DNA of 64,000 bases from Pseudaminobacter soli (ex Li et al. 2025) (GTDB taxonomy: Bacteria; Pseudomonadota; Alphaproteobacteria; Rhizobiales; Rhizobiaceae), in contig NZ_PXYL01000003.1 in the NCBI RefSeq assembly GCF_003012705.1, positions 434,001-498,000 of the forward strand. Direction: 5' to 3'. Below the pieces are notes generated by a model. The model worked only from the letters and a program-made list of their open reading frames with translations, made no database searches and had not been told where the DNA came from. A program made the position numbers and the translations under genes. Numbering within the stretch: the first letter of the stretch is position 1; each line of letters begins with the position of its first letter. Shown here in pieces: positions 47,682-56,277 of the stretch.

Positions 47682-47806
47682 TAGAGCGAGATGACTTTTC
47701 GTTGAATCGCCGTCTCGCTCTAAGCTATTGTTTTGGGGCATGATCTTGTCCGAAAAGTCTGCAATTTTTCGCTGACGCGGACCTTCGGTTCGGGATCATG
47801 CTCTAA
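47682..47806. repeat. Mosaic palindromic element, copy 2
   Basis: Same two modules as the copy at 37936: TAGAGCGAGA...TCTCGCTCTA (47682-47691 with 47713-47722) and GGCATGATCTTGTCCGAAAAGT ... CGGGATCATGCTC (about 47737-47803), here with a 20-base insertion containing GACGCGGACCTTCGG. Its right end coincides with the stop codon of the DUF1772 gene. Confidence 0.85.
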
Positions 47807-48282
47807 CGCAGCGCCATGATGAAACTGGCAAGCGCTGCTATGCCGCCCATTGTGCGCACATGGTTCCAGGGCACCCATTCGGCCAGATAGCGCGTCCAGA
47901 ACGTCGCGGCTTCGTTCGTTTGCGGCGGGACGGCGGCCAGCGCATCGTTCAGCGGCACGTTGAAGGCTGCCGTCACCATGAAGATGCCGATCAGATAAGA
48001 CAGGCTGCCGGCCATCAGCCAGGCCGAGCCCGCCTCGCTCCAGTTCAGAAACGCCCTGACGGCCAGGATTGCGCAGGCGAGCGTCGTGCCCATGAACACG
48101 CTCAAGAAGACCGGATTGAGGATCACCACATTGATGGCGTTCATGGCGGCTGCCCCGCTCTCCGCCGGCAGCTTGGCCAATGCGGCCATGACGGAGGTGG
48201 AGAAGGCGAAGAACAGGCCGGCCATCAGCCCGCTTCCCAATGCCGCGAGGAAGGTGAGGGCGAGGAAGAACAGCGCGATCAT
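47803..48282 (-). CDS. DUF1772 family membrane protein
   Basis: 159 residues with four spans (about 2-24, 48-70, 77-97 and 135-155). The opening LFFLALTFLAALGSGLMAGL and VPWNHVRTMGGIAALASF near the end are typical DUF1772; function unknown. ATG 48282 is preceded by GGGGAGA and overlaps the stop of a short upstream frame (ATGA). The TAG stop lies at the tip of the mosaic element. The gene is divergent from a TetR regulator across a palindromic operator and is probably its target. Confidence 0.88.
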   Translation of the reverse strand: MIALFFLALTFLAALGSGLMAGLFFAFSTSVMAALAKLPAESGAAAMNAINVVILNPVFLSVFMGTTLACAILAVRAFLNWSEAGSAWLMAGSLSYLIGIFMVTAAFNVPLNDALAAVPPQTNEAATFWTRYLAEWVPWNHVRTMGGIAALASFIMALR

Positions 48283-48410
48283 TTGCCGTCTCCCCGGATG
48301 CGGATGACGACGGTGTTGCGCGACGTAAGCCCTTCGACTACGAGCCGGCCGGTCTTGCCGCCACCGAGGATATGGATGGGCCTGTAGACGCTGGAATTTG
48401 GGGTGTTCAT
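48279..48410 (-). pseudogene. Truncated NAD(P)-binding (NmrA/SDR-like) gene
   Basis: A 43-codon frame with its own ribosome site (GGAGG before ATG 48410). It reads MNTPNSSVYRPIHILGGGKT and GRLVVEGLTSRNTVVIRIRG and stops at TGA overlapping the DUF1772 start. IHILGGGKTGRLVVEGLTSR is the nucleotide-binding opening of NmrA-like reductases (usual form I-x-V-L-G-A-T-G-K-T-G-R-x-V-x-E-x-L), after which about 230 residues are missing. The glycine loop is also one residue short. It is best seen as a deletion remnant that may still serve as a leader coupling translation to DUF1772. Confidence 0.65.
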
Positions 48411-48440
48411 ACTGCCTCCACGTTGAACATGAGTAGTCCT

Positions 48441-48456
48441 CACATTTGCAAATGTG
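48441..48456. promoter_or_regulatory. Operator palindrome of the TetR locus
   Basis: CACATTTGCAAATGTG, a perfect 16-base inverted repeat centred between the two divergent genes, 50 bases from the TetR ATG and 31 from the short frame's ATG. The likely binding site of the adjacent TetR repressor, controlling both directions. Confidence 0.75.
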
Positions 48457-48505
48457 ATAAACCCTCATATTATGGCTGTCAACCGGGATCGCATCGAGGA
48501 CGACC

Positions 48506-49129
48506 ATGGATGAGAATGAGGCCTTCACCTCCAAGCGGCGCCGGGCGCCGAGCCAGAAGCGCAGCCGCGAACGGGTGGAGGCTATTCTTGAGGCGGCCAC
48601 CGGCCTCATCGCCGAGACGGGCAGCGACGCCATGCGCATGAGCGAGGTGGCGGAAAGAGCGGGGATTTCGATCGGCTCGCTCTACCAGTATTTTCCCGAC
48701 AAGAGCGCGATCATCCGCACACTCGCCGAGCGCTACAATGCGGATGGACGCCAATGCATCGAGTCAGCACTGGACGAAGTGCGCGACATGGCGGGGTTGC
48801 GCGAAGCGTTCGGTGGTCTGATCGACACTTACTACGGCCTGTTCCTTGCCGGGCCGGTGATGCGCGACATCTGGTCTGGCATGCAGGCCGACAAAAGTCT
48901 GCGCGAGGTGGAACTGCTTGAGAGCCGCGCCAATGGTGAATTGCTGGCCGCGGTGTTGAAGCGCCTCAAGCCCGGCGCCGACCCCGAAATGCTTGCCCGT
49001 TCCGCATTCCTGATCATGTCGCTTGGCGAGTCGACGATGCGCCTGGCAATCTCGGTCGATCCTGATGAAGGTGCTGCGCTGGTGGAAACCTACAAGCGCA
49101 TGGTGCTGCGGGAATTGGCGGAGATTTAG
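48506..49129 (+). CDS. TetR family transcriptional regulator
   Basis: 207 residues. The helix-turn-helix is at about residues 20-65 (RERVEAILEAATGLIAETGS, MRMSEVAERAGISIGSLYQYF). The C-terminal ligand domain is of the TetR_C type often seen with ALLVETYKRMVLRELAEI at the end. It is divergent from the DUF1772 gene and the reductase remnant, the usual arrangement in which the regulator controls its neighbour. Ligand unknown. Confidence 0.9.
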   Translation: MDENEAFTSKRRRAPSQKRSRERVEAILEAATGLIAETGSDAMRMSEVAERAGISIGSLYQYFPDKSAIIRTLAERYNADGRQCIESALDEVRDMAGLREAFGGLIDTYYGLFLAGPVMRDIWSGMQADKSLREVELLESRANGELLAAVLKRLKPGADPEMLARSAFLIMSLGESTMRLAISVDPDEGAALVETYKRMVLRELAEI

Positions 49130-49153
49130 CGGCGCAGATGACAGGCATAAAAA

Positions 49154-49174
49154 AACCCGCCTTGAAGGCGGGTT
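49154..49174. terminator. Terminator between tetR and rpmE
   Basis: Nine-base stem AACCCGCCT/AGGCGGGTT (49154-49162 with 49166-49174). On the minus strand it is followed by seven Ts, so it mainly ends rpmE. Confidence 0.85.
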
Positions 49175-49258
49175 CTTGCAATTGGCAGCTCTACGGTTCG
49201 GCCATTTAGTTGGCCGCATTTGTGCGACGCGAGGTGTTTCCACCTCGCTGCAAAATGC

Positions 49259-49480
49259 TTAGATGCCGAGGCCTTCGTAGCGCTTCTTGAACTTCGACAG
49301 ACGGCCGCCGCGGTCGAGCAGAGTCTGCGTGCCGCCGGTCCAGGCCGGATGGGTCGACGGATCGATGTCGAGGTTCATCGTGTCGCCTTCCTTGCCCCAG
49401 GTCGAGCGGGTCGTATACTCGGTGCCGTCGGTCATGACGACCTTGATGACGTGGTAGTCGGGATGGATATCGGCCTTCAT
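49259..49480 (-). CDS. rpmE: 50S ribosomal protein L31
   Basis: 73 residues, [20 protein letters not shown] at the start. It has no cysteine, so it is the zinc-independent (C-minus) form; the alphaproteobacterial RpmE is usually of this kind. [20 protein letters not shown] and the terminal [11 protein letters not shown] are typical. Faces away from the ABC exporter gene; their promoters share 49481-49673. Confidence 0.97.
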   Translation of the reverse strand: MKADIHPDYHVIKVVMTDGTEYTTRSTWGKEGDTMNLDIDPSTHPAWTGGTQTLLDRGGRLSKFKKRYEGLGI

Positions 49481-49673
49481 CGCACTTTTCCTGCTTCTGG
49501 GGGCGCGGTTCGCGGCTTGCGCCTGCGGCGATGCGCCTCTTTTGAAAACTCGAAGCCGCAGCTATTGAGGGGCCACGGCTTCTAAAACGGTCGGCGTGGC
49601 TATACATCAGGCCGATTTGAATCACAAGGCCGCACCGGCGGTTTCGCGCCGCACGACCGAAAGGACGGACAAG

Positions 49674-51476
49674 ATGGCTGAGAGCGGGCGCAACACGGAA
49701 AAAAACAACCGCCGTTCGCTCAAACCGCTGCAGCGTCTTTCGCCCTATATCGGACGCTACCGCGGCCTCGTCGTCGGCGCCGGCGTGTCGCTGGTGATGG
49801 CGGCTGTGACCACGCTGACGCTACCGATCGCCGTCCGACGGATGATCGATCACGGCTTTTCCAATTCCGATTCCGGCTTTATTGCCAACTACTTCTCCAT
49901 GCTGGTGATCATGGCGGCGATTTTGGCAGCCGCCTCGGCCGGCCGCTACTATTTCGTGATCACACTGGGCGAGCGCGTGGTGGCCGATATCCGCCGCGAC
50001 GTCTTTGCCCACGTCACCAGGCTGTCGCCGGCCTTTTTCGACACCGCCCAGTCGGGTGAGATCGTCTCGCGCCTGACGGCCGACACTACGCAGGTGAAAT
50101 CGGCTGTCGGGGCCACGGCCTCGGTGGCGCTGCGCAACGTCATCCTTTGCATCGGCGCCATCGGCATGATGGTGGTGACCAGCCTGAAGCTGTCCGGCCT
50201 GGTGCTTGTCGCGATTCCGCTGGTGGTGTTGCCGCTGGTCGCCTTCGGCCGCTCGGTGCGCCGCAAGTCGCGCGCGGCGCAGGACACGCTCGCCGACGCC
50301 ACGGCCTACGCCAGCGAGCAGATCGGCGCCATGCGCATCCTGCAGGCCTTCACCAACGAGAAGCTGGTGACGGGACGCTTCGCGCGCGCGGTGGACATTT
50401 CGTTCGAGGCGGCGCGCTCGTCGATCCTGGCGCGCTCCATCCTCACCTTCGTCGCCATCTTCATCATCTTCGGCTCGGTGGTGGCGGTTCTGTGGTTCGG
50501 CTCCCGCGACGTGCTCAATGGATCGCTTTCGGCCGGCACGCTCGGCCAGTTCCTTCTCTATTCGGTCTTCGCCGCCGGCGCACTTGGCGCGCTTTCGGAA
50601 GTGTGGGGCGATCTCAGCCAGGCGGCCGGCGCCGCCGAGCGTCTGACCGAGATCCTGGCCGAAGAGCCGCAGATCGTCGCGCCTCAGAACCCGCTGCCGC
50701 TGCCGGCGAAGTCCGAGGGCAGGGTCGAGTTCCGCGACGTCTCCTTCGCCTATCCGGCGCGCCCCGACAGGCCGACCCTGCACAATATCAGCTTTGCCAT
50801 CGAGCCGGGCGAAACCGTCGCCATCGTCGGCCCATCGGGCGCCGGCAAGAGCACCGTCTTCTCGTTGATCCTGCGCTTTTACGATCCCGAATCGGGTTCG
50901 GTGCTGGTCGACGGCGTCGATGTCGCCAAGGCCGACCCGATAGCCGTGCGCGCCCGCACGGCCATCGTGCCGCAGGACATCACGATTTTCGCCGCGACCG
51001 CAGGCGAAAACATCGGCTTCGGCAGGCCTGGCGCTTCACAGGACGACATCCGCACGGCGGCGCGTGACGCGCTCGCCGACGAGTTCATCGAAAAGCTCGC
51101 AAAAGGCTACGACACGGAAGTGGGCGAGCGCGGCGTCATGCTGTCGGGCGGCCAGCGCCAGCGCATGGCCATTGCCCGCGCCATTCTGCGCGATGCGCCG
51201 ATCCTGCTGCTCGACGAGGCAACTTCCGCGCTCGACGCCCAGAGCGAGACGGCGGTGCAGACCGCGCTCGAACGGCTGATGAAAGGCCGCACCACCATCG
51301 TCATCGCCCACCGCCTGGCGACTGTGCTCAAGGCCGACCGCATCCTGGTCATGGATGGCGGCCAAATCGTCGAAGAGGGCACCCACGCCACGCTGGTGCG
51401 CAAGGGCGGCGTCTATGCCGAACTCGCCCGGCTGCAGTTCGAAAACGGCGCGACGGCTTTCCAGGCGGCGGAGTAG
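49674..51476 (+). CDS. MsbA-like ABC exporter (half-transporter)
   Basis: 600 residues. Six-span membrane domain from about residue 20 to 310, then one ATPase domain: GPSGAGKSTVF, Q-loop VPQDITIF, LSGGQRQRMAIAR, ILLLDEATSALD and the H-loop IVIAHRLATVL. It should work as a homodimer exporting a lipid or drug; substrate cannot be inferred. AAAGGA at 49661-49666 sets ATG 49674; a 26-codon upstream frame is discounted. Position beside rpmE is conserved in rhizobia. Confidence 0.92.
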   Translation: MAESGRNTEKNNRRSLKPLQRLSPYIGRYRGLVVGAGVSLVMAAVTTLTLPIAVRRMIDHGFSNSDSGFIANYFSMLVIMAAILAAASAGRYYFVITLGERVVADIRRDVFAHVTRLSPAFFDTAQSGEIVSRLTADTTQVKSAVGATASVALRNVILCIGAIGMMVVTSLKLSGLVLVAIPLVVLPLVAFGRSVRRKSRAAQDTLADATAYASEQIGAMRILQAFTNEKLVTGRFARAVDISFEAARSSILARSILTFVAIFIIFGSVVAVLWFGSRDVLNGSLSAGTLGQFLLYSVFAAGALGALSEVWGDLSQAAGAAERLTEILAEEPQIVAPQNPLPLPAKSEGRVEFRDVSFAYPARPDRPTLHNISFAIEPGETVAIVGPSGAGKSTVFSLILRFYDPESGSVLVDGVDVAKADPIAVRARTAIVPQDITIFAATAGENIGFGRPGASQDDIRTAARDALADEFIEKLAKGYDTEVGERGVMLSGGQRQRMAIARAILRDAPILLLDEATSALDAQSETAVQTALERLMKGRTTIVIAHRLATVLKADRILVMDGGQIVEEGTHATLVRKGGVYAELARLQFENGATAFQAAE

Positions 51477-51584
51477 AGCGGGCGCTCTTCGAGCATTGGG
51501 CAAAGTGCCGGCCAAGTTCAAACGGCGGACCGCTCAAGATTGGGTGCGAAGCCGCAGAGCGCGCAATAGAGTCACATCAATAAT

Positions 51585-51617
51585 AAAAGAAGCCCCGGTC
51601 GCCCGGAGCTTCTTTTT
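51585..51617. terminator. Bidirectional terminator
   Basis: Stem AAAAGAAGC-CCGG with CCGG-GCTTCTTTT (51585-51617), T-runs on both strands; it separates the convergent exporter and barrel 3 genes. Confidence 0.9.
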
Positions 51618-51632
51618 TGACTTGCCGATCGA

Positions 51633-52400
51633 TCAGAACTTGTAGTTCAGGCCGGCTCTAACGGTGTGGAATTTGAATTTCCTATCAACGCTCACGCGGG
51701 TAAAGTCGTCGATGTTGTCGTCGAAGACGTTGGAATTGCCCAGGTCCGTGTAGAGATACTCGGTTTTGAAGGTGAGGTGATCGGTGATGGCATATTCGGC
51801 GCCCGCACCAATCGTCCAGCCAGCCTTGGTCTTCGAACGGCTCTCATGAAAGTTGAGGTTTAAATCAGGTATGTCTGCATCGATAGAGGTCTTGGTCCGA
51901 CCATAGGCGAGACCGCCAGTTGCGTACACCAGGAAGCGCTCGGTTCCGAGAACGCCGGCGCGAGCGCGCAAGGTGCCATACCAGTCCAGCTTGGTACTGA
52001 TCGTGGCGTTGATAGGGTCATTGCCCATCATGTCAATGTTGAATGATGTTTCGCCCTTAATGTTGGCGCCCTGGAAGTCCGTTTCAACACCGAGGACCCA
52101 TCCGTCCGTCTGCCAGTTGTAGCCGGCCTGGACGCCTCCCAGGAAGCCACTGGTCCTAAAGTCCAGCTCACCGTTCCCGACATTGTGCCAATCCGGCTGC
52201 TCTTCGTCGCGGCTATAGTATCCGCTGACGTCAAACGAATGGTTGGCCTTGTCACCGCCGTAGCCGAGATTCACGCCGACATAGGCGCCGGTCCAGCTGA
52301 ATACCGGAATGACTTCCGGAACAACCACGTCAGCCGCAAAGGCCGCAGACGAAAAAAGAGTTGCGGCGATAGCAATGCCGCCAACGTACTTCAGCTTCAT
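51633..52400 (-). CDS. Outer-membrane beta-barrel protein 3 (Omp25/Omp31-like)
   Basis: 255 residues. Signal peptide MKLKYVGGIAIAATLFSSAA cleaved after AFA. FSWTGAYVGVNLGYGGDKAN is the classic start of the rhizobial Omp25/Omp31 barrel family, then FLGGVQAGYNWQTDGWVLGV, WYGTLRARAGVLGTERFLVY, GWTIGAGAEYAITDHLTFKT and the terminal strand VRAGLNYKF ending in Phe. Fits the whole family pattern much better than barrels 1 and 2. An unusually AT-rich region lies upstream. Confidence 0.92.
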   Translation of the reverse strand: MKLKYVGGIAIAATLFSSAAFAADVVVPEVIPVFSWTGAYVGVNLGYGGDKANHSFDVSGYYSRDEEQPDWHNVGNGELDFRTSGFLGGVQAGYNWQTDGWVLGVETDFQGANIKGETSFNIDMMGNDPINATISTKLDWYGTLRARAGVLGTERFLVYATGGLAYGRTKTSIDADIPDLNLNFHESRSKTKAGWTIGAGAEYAITDHLTFKTEYLYTDLGNSNVFDDNIDDFTRVSVDRKFKFHTVRAGLNYKF

Positions 52401-52921
52401 TATTCTAGCCCTCCAGGAAACTCATATACTGTTCTTATACGCGACGTCGGGTGAGTCTGATGTAGTAAAAGTGCAACAAATCAGAAAATGGTTGAGTCAA
52501 TTGGCGTTGACATCCTTCACAACCGCTGATGTTGAGTTGAATTGAATGTATCGGGTGGCTGTAAATGCAGACCAGAAAATACTCTGCAAAAGCCGTTACT
52601 TTGAAAGTTCTTGCATATGCAATCATTGGAATCATTTAAAAGAATCAGTGATTTGTAAGAAAGTTCACGATTCTGTGATCGCTTGGTGCGCATCAAGTAG
52701 CGCGTTACGAGAGCTGCCATTTCGTGCCGCGCCAAAGCACTCGGCGAGCAATTGTGATGTCGCCCACCGACGCTTGCTTTCCAAAAATATGACGTTCAGT
52801 TCGGCCTTGAATCCATTAGCAAGGGCGCGATCGACCAGTTAGTCGGCGCAAAAAAGAAGCCGAGCGCACCGGTCAGCCCCAGCCGGAGATAAGGTTCAAC
52901 GTTGACGGCTGCTCGATCCTG
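52401..52921. other. AT-rich intergenic region upstream of barrel 3
   Basis: 521 bases, clearly richer in A and T than the rest of the window, especially 52430-52700. Frames of up to about 98 codons have no ribosome site or family resemblance. The barrel 3 promoter should be near 52420-52500. No TTAA-N7-TTAA box was found here. 52840-52921 has an untranscribed-looking GC-rich stretch before the FAD dehydrogenase stop. Confidence 0.55.
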
Positions 52922-54577
52922 TCACCGCTCCGCCGCGTGCCTCCCGGCGGCGCGGCCGGAGAATATACACCCGCCGAGAAAAGTGCCTTCGAGCGCGTTG
53001 TAGCCGTGATAGCCGCCGCCGCCGAAGCCCGCCACTTCGCCCGCCGCATAGAGGCCGGGGATTGGCTCGCCGTCCGCGTCGAGAACCTGGGCGTCGAGGT
53101 TGGTGTGCAGCCCACCCAGAGTCTTGCGGGTGAGGATGTTGAGCCGCACCGCGATCAACGGGCCGTTGGCGGGGGCGAGGATCTTGTGCGGCTTGGCGGT
53201 GCGCACCAGCCGGTCCCCGAGATAGTTGCGCGCGCCACGTATGGCCGTGACCTGCGCGTCCTTCGAGTACGGATTGTTGATCTCGCGGTCGCGCGCCTCG
53301 ATCTGGCCGCGCAGATAGTCGTGGTCGATCAGTTGTTCGCCCGCCAGCGCATTCATGCCGCCTACGAGGTCGGGAAGATTGTCGCGCACCACAAAATCCT
53401 CGCCGTGCTGCTTGAAGGCTTCTACTGGCGCCGGCGCGCCAGCCCCGCGCCGGCTTTTCAGCACCGCGCGCCAGCTTTTCGAGGTGAAGTCCGGGTTCTG
53501 CTCGGAGCCGGATAGTGCGAACTCCTTCTTGATGATTTTTTGAGTCAGCACGAACCAGGAATAGTCGTAGCCGCTGGCCAAAATCGCCTTCAGCGTCGAG
53601 AGCGTGTCGAAGCCGGGCAGGCAGGGCGCGGGCAGCCGGTTGCCGCGCGCGTCGAACCACAGCGACGACGGCCCGGGCAGGATGCGGATGCCGTGGTTCG
53701 GCCAGATCGGCGCCCAGTTCTTCACGCCCTCCGTATAGTGCCACATGCGGTCTGCGTTGATGACGGCAGCGCCCGCCTCCTGGGCGATCGCCACCATGCG
53801 CCCGTCGACATGATGCGGCACGCCGGCCACCATGTTTTCCGGCGGTGGGCCAAGGCGGTCCTGCGGCCAATTCTTGCGCACCAGCTCGAAATTGCCCCCG
53901 ATGCCGCCCGAGGTGACCAGCACCGCACCGGCGCTGAACTCGAATTCGCCGACTGTGCCGCGCCCGGATTTCTGGCCGCGCTCAACAGAGGAGGGCTCCA
54001 GTATTTCGCCGGCAACGCCAGTGACTGCACCATTGGTTCTGACCAGGCGACTTGCCTGATGGCGGAATTTCAGCTCGATCCTGCCGGCCGAGGCGTGTTC
54101 GCGTACGCGGCGCAGAAACGGCTCCAGCACGCCTGGCCCCGTGCCCCAGGTGATGTGGAAGCGTGGCACGGAATTGCCGTGGCCGGTGGCAAGCGCGCCG
54201 CCGCGCTCGGCCCAGCCCACGACCGGAAACCAGCGCATGCCCTGCGCATGCAGCCATGGGCGCATTTCGCCGGCCGCGAAGTCAACAAAAGCTTCGGCCA
54301 CCTTGCGCGGCCAATAATCCTCGGGCCGGTCGAACTGTGCCGATCCCAGCCAGTCCTGCATTGCGAGCCCGCGACTGTCCTTGATGCGCATGCGCCGCTG
54401 TTCGGGACTGTCGACGAAGAACAGCCCGCCCAGCGACCAGAATGCCTGCCCGCCCAGCGAGTTTTTGCCCTCCTGTTCGAGGATGATCACACGCCTGCCG
54501 GCATCTGCCAGTTCGGCCGCTGCGACCAACCCCGCCAGCCCGCCGCCCACGACGATCGCGTCCGCATGTTCCGCCAT
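52922..54577 (-). CDS. FAD-dependent dehydrogenase (3-ketosteroid dehydrogenase-like)
   Basis: 551 residues, FAD_binding_2 family. The dinucleotide loop is AIVVGGGLAGLVAAAELADA with RRVIILEQEG. The second FAD motif is GLYAAGEVAGFGGGGYHGYN near the C-terminus, and GGLHTNLDAQVLDADGEPIP precedes it. Related proteins include KsdD and fumarate reductase-like enzymes, but the substrate is unknown; no steroid genes are near. ATG 54577 gives MAEHADAIVVGGGLAGL. Downstream gene of M32 carboxypeptidase on the same strand, separated by 73 bases. Confidence 0.85.
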   Translation of the reverse strand: MAEHADAIVVGGGLAGLVAAAELADAGRRVIILEQEGKNSLGGQAFWSLGGLFFVDSPEQRRMRIKDSRGLAMQDWLGSAQFDRPEDYWPRKVAEAFVDFAAGEMRPWLHAQGMRWFPVVGWAERGGALATGHGNSVPRFHITWGTGPGVLEPFLRRVREHASAGRIELKFRHQASRLVRTNGAVTGVAGEILEPSSVERGQKSGRGTVGEFEFSAGAVLVTSGGIGGNFELVRKNWPQDRLGPPPENMVAGVPHHVDGRMVAIAQEAGAAVINADRMWHYTEGVKNWAPIWPNHGIRILPGPSSLWFDARGNRLPAPCLPGFDTLSTLKAILASGYDYSWFVLTQKIIKKEFALSGSEQNPDFTSKSWRAVLKSRRGAGAPAPVEAFKQHGEDFVVRDNLPDLVGGMNALAGEQLIDHDYLRGQIEARDREINNPYSKDAQVTAIRGARNYLGDRLVRTAKPHKILAPANGPLIAVRLNILTRKTLGGLHTNLDAQVLDADGEPIPGLYAAGEVAGFGGGGYHGYNALEGTFLGGCIFSGRAAGRHAAER

Positions 54578-54650
54578 TTTTTGGCCCCCCTGCCTAAGCG
54601 CAGTTTCGGCGAAAGGCGGGGGAGATCAAGCATTAAGTGGGGGGAGGGGA

Positions 54651-56135
54651 CTACGCCCCGTAGCGCTGCTTCAGGTGCTCCGTGAAATACTTCGCGTTCA
54701 GCTTCTCGCCCGTCGCGCGCTCAAGCAGCTCCGGCGTCGAATAGCGCGAGGCCTGTGACCAGATGTTGTCGCGCCGCCAGCTGTTCACCGTCTCGAAATC
54801 GCCCTTGGCGATGTGGTCGTCTACTGCCGGATGCTGCCGCTTCAGCGCCGCCCATTGCTGCGCCGCCATCATGGCGCCGAGCGTATAGGAGGGGAAATAG
54901 CCGAAGGCGGCGCTCGGCCAGTGCACGTCCTGCATCGGCCCGTCGGCGGGGTTGTCGATGGTGGAAAGGCCGAGATAGTCGCGCATCTTGGCGTCCCATG
55001 CCTCGGGCAGGTCGACCGGGCTCAGCCTGCCGCTCACCAACTCCTGCTCCAGCTCGAAGCGCAGGATGACATGCAGCGGATAGGTCACCTCGTCGGCGTC
55101 GACGCGGATCAGGCCCGGCTCCACGCGGTGGACATGGGCGAGGATGTCGGACTTGTTCCAGTGCTCGCCGAGATGCTGCTCGACCAGCGGCAGGCCCCAA
55201 TCCCAGAAGGCGGGATTGCGGCCGAGCTGCTTTTCCACGAACAGGCTCTGGCTTTCGTGCACGGCCATGCCGCGCGCCTTGCCGAGCGGCCAGTGCGCCC
55301 ATTCCTGCGGCAGGTTCTGCTCGTAGAGTGCATGGCCGGTTTCGTGCAGCACGCCCATCAGCGAGGACAAAAAGTCGGTGGTCTTGTAGCGGGTGGTGAT
55401 GCGCACGTCGGTCGGCACGCCGCCGCAGAACGGGTGGTGCGAAACCGAGAGGCTGCCGCGCGTCAGGTCGAAGCCTACCGCCGCCATCATTGCAAGGCCC
55501 AGCTCGCGCTGCCGCTCGATCGGATAGACGCCCGACAGCGGCTTGAGCGGCGTCTTCGCCAGCCGCTGTGCCTGCGTTTCCAGCGCCTCCGGCACGAAGG
55601 TTTTCAGGAAGGCCTTCAATTCCGCGAACACGGGCGCGATGTCGGCGGCGCGGTTGCCGGGGTCATACTGCTCCATCAGCGCGTCATAAGGCTGAAGCTT
55701 TAGCGCGTCGGCGCGCATCGCTGCTTCCTCGCGCGTCAGGGCGATCACGCCTTCCAGCGCCGGAAGAAAACCCGCCCAGTCGTTCTTGGCGCGCAGGTCG
55801 CGCCACAACTGCTCGCAGCGCATGCGCGCCACCGTCTGCCGCTCGACGAATTCGGAAGGCAGGCAGGTCATGTTGGTGTATTGCCGCTTGAATTCGCGCA
55901 GTGCCGCCTTCTGGTCGGTGTCCAGCGCCTCGCCTTCGGCGGCGCCGATCCAGTCGCCGATTTCCGGCGCGGTCGCCTGGCGATGGTGCATGCCCGCAAG
56001 AGCGGCAATCGCCTCGGCGCGCTTCTCGCCGCCGCCCACGGCCATGTGCGTGGCCTCGTCCGCTCCGAGAATGGCGAGCGCGTGTTCCAGCGCCTCGAGC
56101 TTGCGGCCGAGCTGATCGAGTTTTGCGAATGACAT
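54651..56135 (-). CDS. M32 (Taq) carboxypeptidase
   Basis: Zinc carboxypeptidase releasing C-terminal residues; 494 residues. HETGH at 264-268 is the zinc and catalytic motif, with the downstream ligand expected in AVHESQSLFVEKQLG. The family opening and the motifs HPFCGGVPTDVRITTRY and RVDADEVTYPLHVILRFELE are present. GGAGG before ATG 56135 fixes the start. Cytosolic peptide turnover is the likely role. Confidence 0.94.
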   Translation of the reverse strand: MSFAKLDQLGRKLEALEHALAILGADEATHMAVGGGEKRAEAIAALAGMHHRQATAPEIGDWIGAAEGEALDTDQKAALREFKRQYTNMTCLPSEFVERQTVARMRCEQLWRDLRAKNDWAGFLPALEGVIALTREEAAMRADALKLQPYDALMEQYDPGNRAADIAPVFAELKAFLKTFVPEALETQAQRLAKTPLKPLSGVYPIERQRELGLAMMAAVGFDLTRGSLSVSHHPFCGGVPTDVRITTRYKTTDFLSSLMGVLHETGHALYEQNLPQEWAHWPLGKARGMAVHESQSLFVEKQLGRNPAFWDWGLPLVEQHLGEHWNKSDILAHVHRVEPGLIRVDADEVTYPLHVILRFELEQELVSGRLSPVDLPEAWDAKMRDYLGLSTIDNPADGPMQDVHWPSAAFGYFPSYTLGAMMAAQQWAALKRQHPAVDDHIAKGDFETVNSWRRDNIWSQASRYSTPELLERATGEKLNAKYFTEHLKQRYGA

Positions 56136-56277
56136 GGTGCCTCCGGATATCGTTGCAGGCCGGCGAGAGGACACCAAGTCGAGCCTGATCGCAAGGCTTA
56201 TGGACGATCGGCGCTCGGACCATCAAGCAGATGGCGAAGACCCGCCGCGGTGCTGCCGGCAATGTGTCCGAGGGGCC

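Noticed and set aside
52546-52842. A 98-codon gene in the AT-rich island
   Set aside because: No ribosome site and no protein-like composition.
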